This document shows positions 62,548 to 64,000 of a stretch of DNA of 64,000 bases, one piece after another. The first letter of the stretch is position 1. Every line of letters begins with the position of its first letter. Both the position numbers and the translations under genes were made by a program. The DNA is from Empedobacter sedimenti. Lineage in GTDB: Bacteria; Bacteroidota; Bacteroidia; Flavobacteriales; Weeksellaceae. The stretch lies in contig NZ_JASCQG010000007.1 of NCBI RefSeq assembly GCF_030005555.1, positions 99,027 to 163,026 of the forward strand, in the 5' to 3' direction. Below the pieces are notes generated by a model that worked only from the letters and a program-made list of their open reading frames with translations, did no database searches and was not told the origin of the DNA.

Positions 62548-63381
62548 ATGGCAACAATCAATTGGCAAACGGTAAAGGAGTACGAAGATATCACGTTTAA
62601 GAAATGTGATGGAGTTATGCGTATTGCGTTTAATCGTCCTGAAGTTCGTAATGCATTTCGTCCAAAAACTGTTTTCGAATTATTAGATGCTTTTCAATTA
62701 GCAGAAGAAGACCGTGAAGTTGGAGTAATTTTATTGACAGGAGAAGGACCTTCTGCAAAAGACGGTGGTTGGGCTTTCTGCTCTGGAGGAGATCAACGCG
62801 TTCGTGGTGCAAAAGGTTATGAAGGACAAGATGGTGTTGGACGTTTGAATATTTTAGAAGTTCAGCGTTTGATACGTTTTTCTACTAAGGTTGTTGTAGC
62901 TGTGGTAAACGGTTGGGCAGTAGGAGGAGGACATTCTTTGCACGTGGTTTGTGATATGACATTGGCTTCTAAAGAGCACGCAATTTTTAAACAAACGGAT
63001 GCTGATGTAGCTTCTTTTGATGGTGGTTATGGTTCGGCTTATTTGGCGAAACAAGTTGGTCAGAAACGTGCGCGAGAAATCTTTTTCTTAGGATTGAATT
63101 ACTCTGCACAAGAGGCTTACGATATGGGAATGGTGAATTTAGTTGTTCCGCATGACGAGTTAGAACAAGTAGCATTTGATTGGGCTCAAGAAATTCTAAC
63201 AAAATCGCCAACAGCAATTAAAATGTTGAAATATGCATTCAATTTAGTGGACGATGGTTTAGTTGGACAACAAATTTTTGCTGGAGAAACAACACGTTTT
63301 GCATATGGTACAGAAGAAGCTGTAGAAGGTCGTAATGCTTTCTTAGAAAAACGTCCAAGAGATTTTTCTAAATTCCGTTAA
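62548..63381 (+). CDS. menB: 1,4-dihydroxy-2-naphthoyl-CoA synthase
   Basis: A 277-residue crotonase-fold enzyme of menaquinone synthesis. It has RPEVRNAFRPKT, FCSGGDQRVRGAKGY (oxyanion Gly), VNGWAVGGGHSLHVVCDM, and FDGGYGSAYLAKQVG and GLNYSAQEA with the conserved Tyr/Ser region. It is close to full length and co-exists with isochorismate synthase and a MenI-like thioesterase in the window. A terminator follows. Confidence 0.95.
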   Translation: MATINWQTVKEYEDITFKKCDGVMRIAFNRPEVRNAFRPKTVFELLDAFQLAEEDREVGVILLTGEGPSAKDGGWAFCSGGDQRVRGAKGYEGQDGVGRLNILEVQRLIRFSTKVVVAVVNGWAVGGGHSLHVVCDMTLASKEHAIFKQTDADVASFDGGYGSAYLAKQVGQKRAREIFFLGLNYSAQEAYDMGMVNLVVPHDELEQVAFDWAQEILTKSPTAIKMLKYAFNLVDDGLVGQQIFAGETTRFAYGTEEAVEGRNAFLEKRPRDFSKFR

Positions 63382-63406
63382 GAATTTATTCAAAAATATA
63401 TAGTTT

Positions 63407-63431
63407 AAAAGCGATGTAAAACATCGCTTTT
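63407..63431. terminator. Terminator after menB (bidirectional)
   Basis: AAAAGCGATGT / ACATCGCTTTT with a 3-base loop, between menB and the converging ankyrin gene. Confidence 0.88.
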
Positions 63432-63449
63432 ATTGTATTTAAGAACTAT

Positions 63450-63950
63450 TTAATTATTATTCAAAGCTTTTAAAAGTTCAGCTTTCTTTGAGTTGAAACA
63501 AGTATAATTTACAAGATCTTCTGCTGATAAATTTGTAGAACTTATTTTTTGTTTGTCATATCCGATAGATACAAGGTATTTTACAATTTCGGGCTTTTGC
63601 TTTACAATTGCATAATAAAGTAAAGTATTTGAGCTAGAATAATCTGGTATCTCTATTTTTTTTAATTGATTTACAGAAACTTTTTTTAGTTCTTCGAGTT
63701 CATTGTTTTCTATTAATTTAAGAAGGTATAGATTACTATACTTTAAGTATTCATCATATTTATTTTTGAATAAAATTTCAAATAAAACTTTATAATTAGT
63801 GAAATCATCATAATAATTTTCAGTTAGGGCTAAGTTAAATAAGATAAGATTGACATTATCTATCTTTAAATATTTTAAATTAGAAAGATATTGTTCATAT
63901 AAATCACGATTATTTAGTATTTCTGTAATCTTCCCTAAAAACCGGACCGT
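63450..63950 (-). pseudogene. Ankyrin-repeat protein, 5' end missing
   Basis: On the minus strand a frame is open for 166 codons from an in-frame stop at 63951-63953 to the TAA at 63450, with no ATG anywhere. The C-terminal part has an ankyrin-like repeat, NTLLYYAIVKQKPEIVKYLV near residues 110-130, plus Leu/Lys/Asn-rich helices before it. The N-terminus is lost within a few codons of 63935, where the base pattern changes. It looks like a truncated gene interrupted by other DNA. Ankyrin repeats mediate protein binding; the role is unknown. Confidence 0.62.
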
Positions 63951-64000
63951 TTAAAAATATAGTTTATTAACTTAGGGATAATTATGAAACAGAGCAATTT
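63936..64000 (+). mobile_element. Possible left edge of an inserted element with the start of an ORF
   Basis: From about 63936 the DNA breaks the ankyrin frame. It contains ACCGGACCGT, a CCCTAA/TTAGGG inverted pair (63933-63938, 63972-63977) and an ATG at 63984 opening a frame that reads M-K-Q-S-N-F to the window end. This would fit an insertion sequence end followed by its transposase, but only 17 coding bases are visible. Confidence 0.3.

Overview
The window is AT-rich chromosomal DNA of a Bacteroidota species, almost certainly class Flavobacteriia, and most likely an Empedobacter/Chryseobacterium-type member of the Weeksellaceae. The evidence is an alternative complex III operon, a flexirubin/aryl-polyene pigment operon opened by a tyrosine ammonia-lyase, a DnaG primase that has lost its zinc ligands, menaquinone genes, A-rich translation leaders without Shine-Dalgarno sequences, and repeated TAnnTTTG promoter boxes. 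The genus is inferred from gene content only. I found no tRNA, rRNA or CRISPR array.

Layout. 1-7493: alternative complex III (end of actA, then actB-F), a quinol:electron-acceptor oxidoreductase, closed by a strong terminator. 7568-11037: two small proteins, an RlpA-like lipoprotein-type protein and dnaG (TTG start). 11202-14021: a META-domain lipoprotein, an LpxD-type acyltransferase and sucD. 14100-17915: an interspersed palindromic repeat, a DUF4240 protein, a class A beta-lactamase bracketed by two nearly identical ~50 bp terminator repeats, and a glutathionylspermidine-synthase-like gene with two small lipoproteins (resembling E. coli ygiB/ygiC). 18019-21210: a CoA-transferase of the acetyl-CoA hydrolase family, an AraC regulator and a small alpha/beta hydrolase.

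21207-44916: the pigment region. A cupin/JmjC-like gene and a halogenase-like flavoprotein are read leftward. Divergent from them is a 21-gene, ~21.4 kb operon. It encodes tyrosine ammonia-lyase (4-coumarate starter), polyene-building ketosynthases, a chain-length-factor-like partner, two ACPs, a ketoreductase, two hotdog dehydratases, a thioesterase and an LpxL-type acyltransferase. It also encodes export and envelope functions (LolA, a LolB-like lipoprotein, an MMPL pump fused to an acyltransferase, a GT2-DUF2062 protein, a NodB deacetylase), a phytoene-desaturase-like flavoprotein, a frameshifted C45 acyltransferase and a PaaK-like CoA ligase. The dialkylresorcinol genes darA/darB, needed for the other half of a flexirubin, are not in the window.

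44973-53112: an M28 peptidase, Hsp20, an S1/P1 nuclease, a PadR/PspC stress-type pair, a PlsC-like acyltransferase, a hotdog thioesterase with isochorismate synthase (menaquinone), and a small unknown protein. 53221-63381: a glycosyltransferase, a secreted unknown, a sulfur module (MBL-rhodanese fusion, TPMT-like methyltransferase, TauE/SafE permease), an active/inactive M16 protease pair, an M48 protease and menB. 63450-64000: an ankyrin-repeat gene whose 5' end is missing where foreign-looking sequence begins, possibly the edge of a mobile element.

No gene-free stretch exceeds about 260 bases. The longest (8844-9090, 14854-15098, 48159-48415, 46536-46739, 58038-58237) hold terminators, promoters or the repeats listed, and otherwise nothing I recognise.
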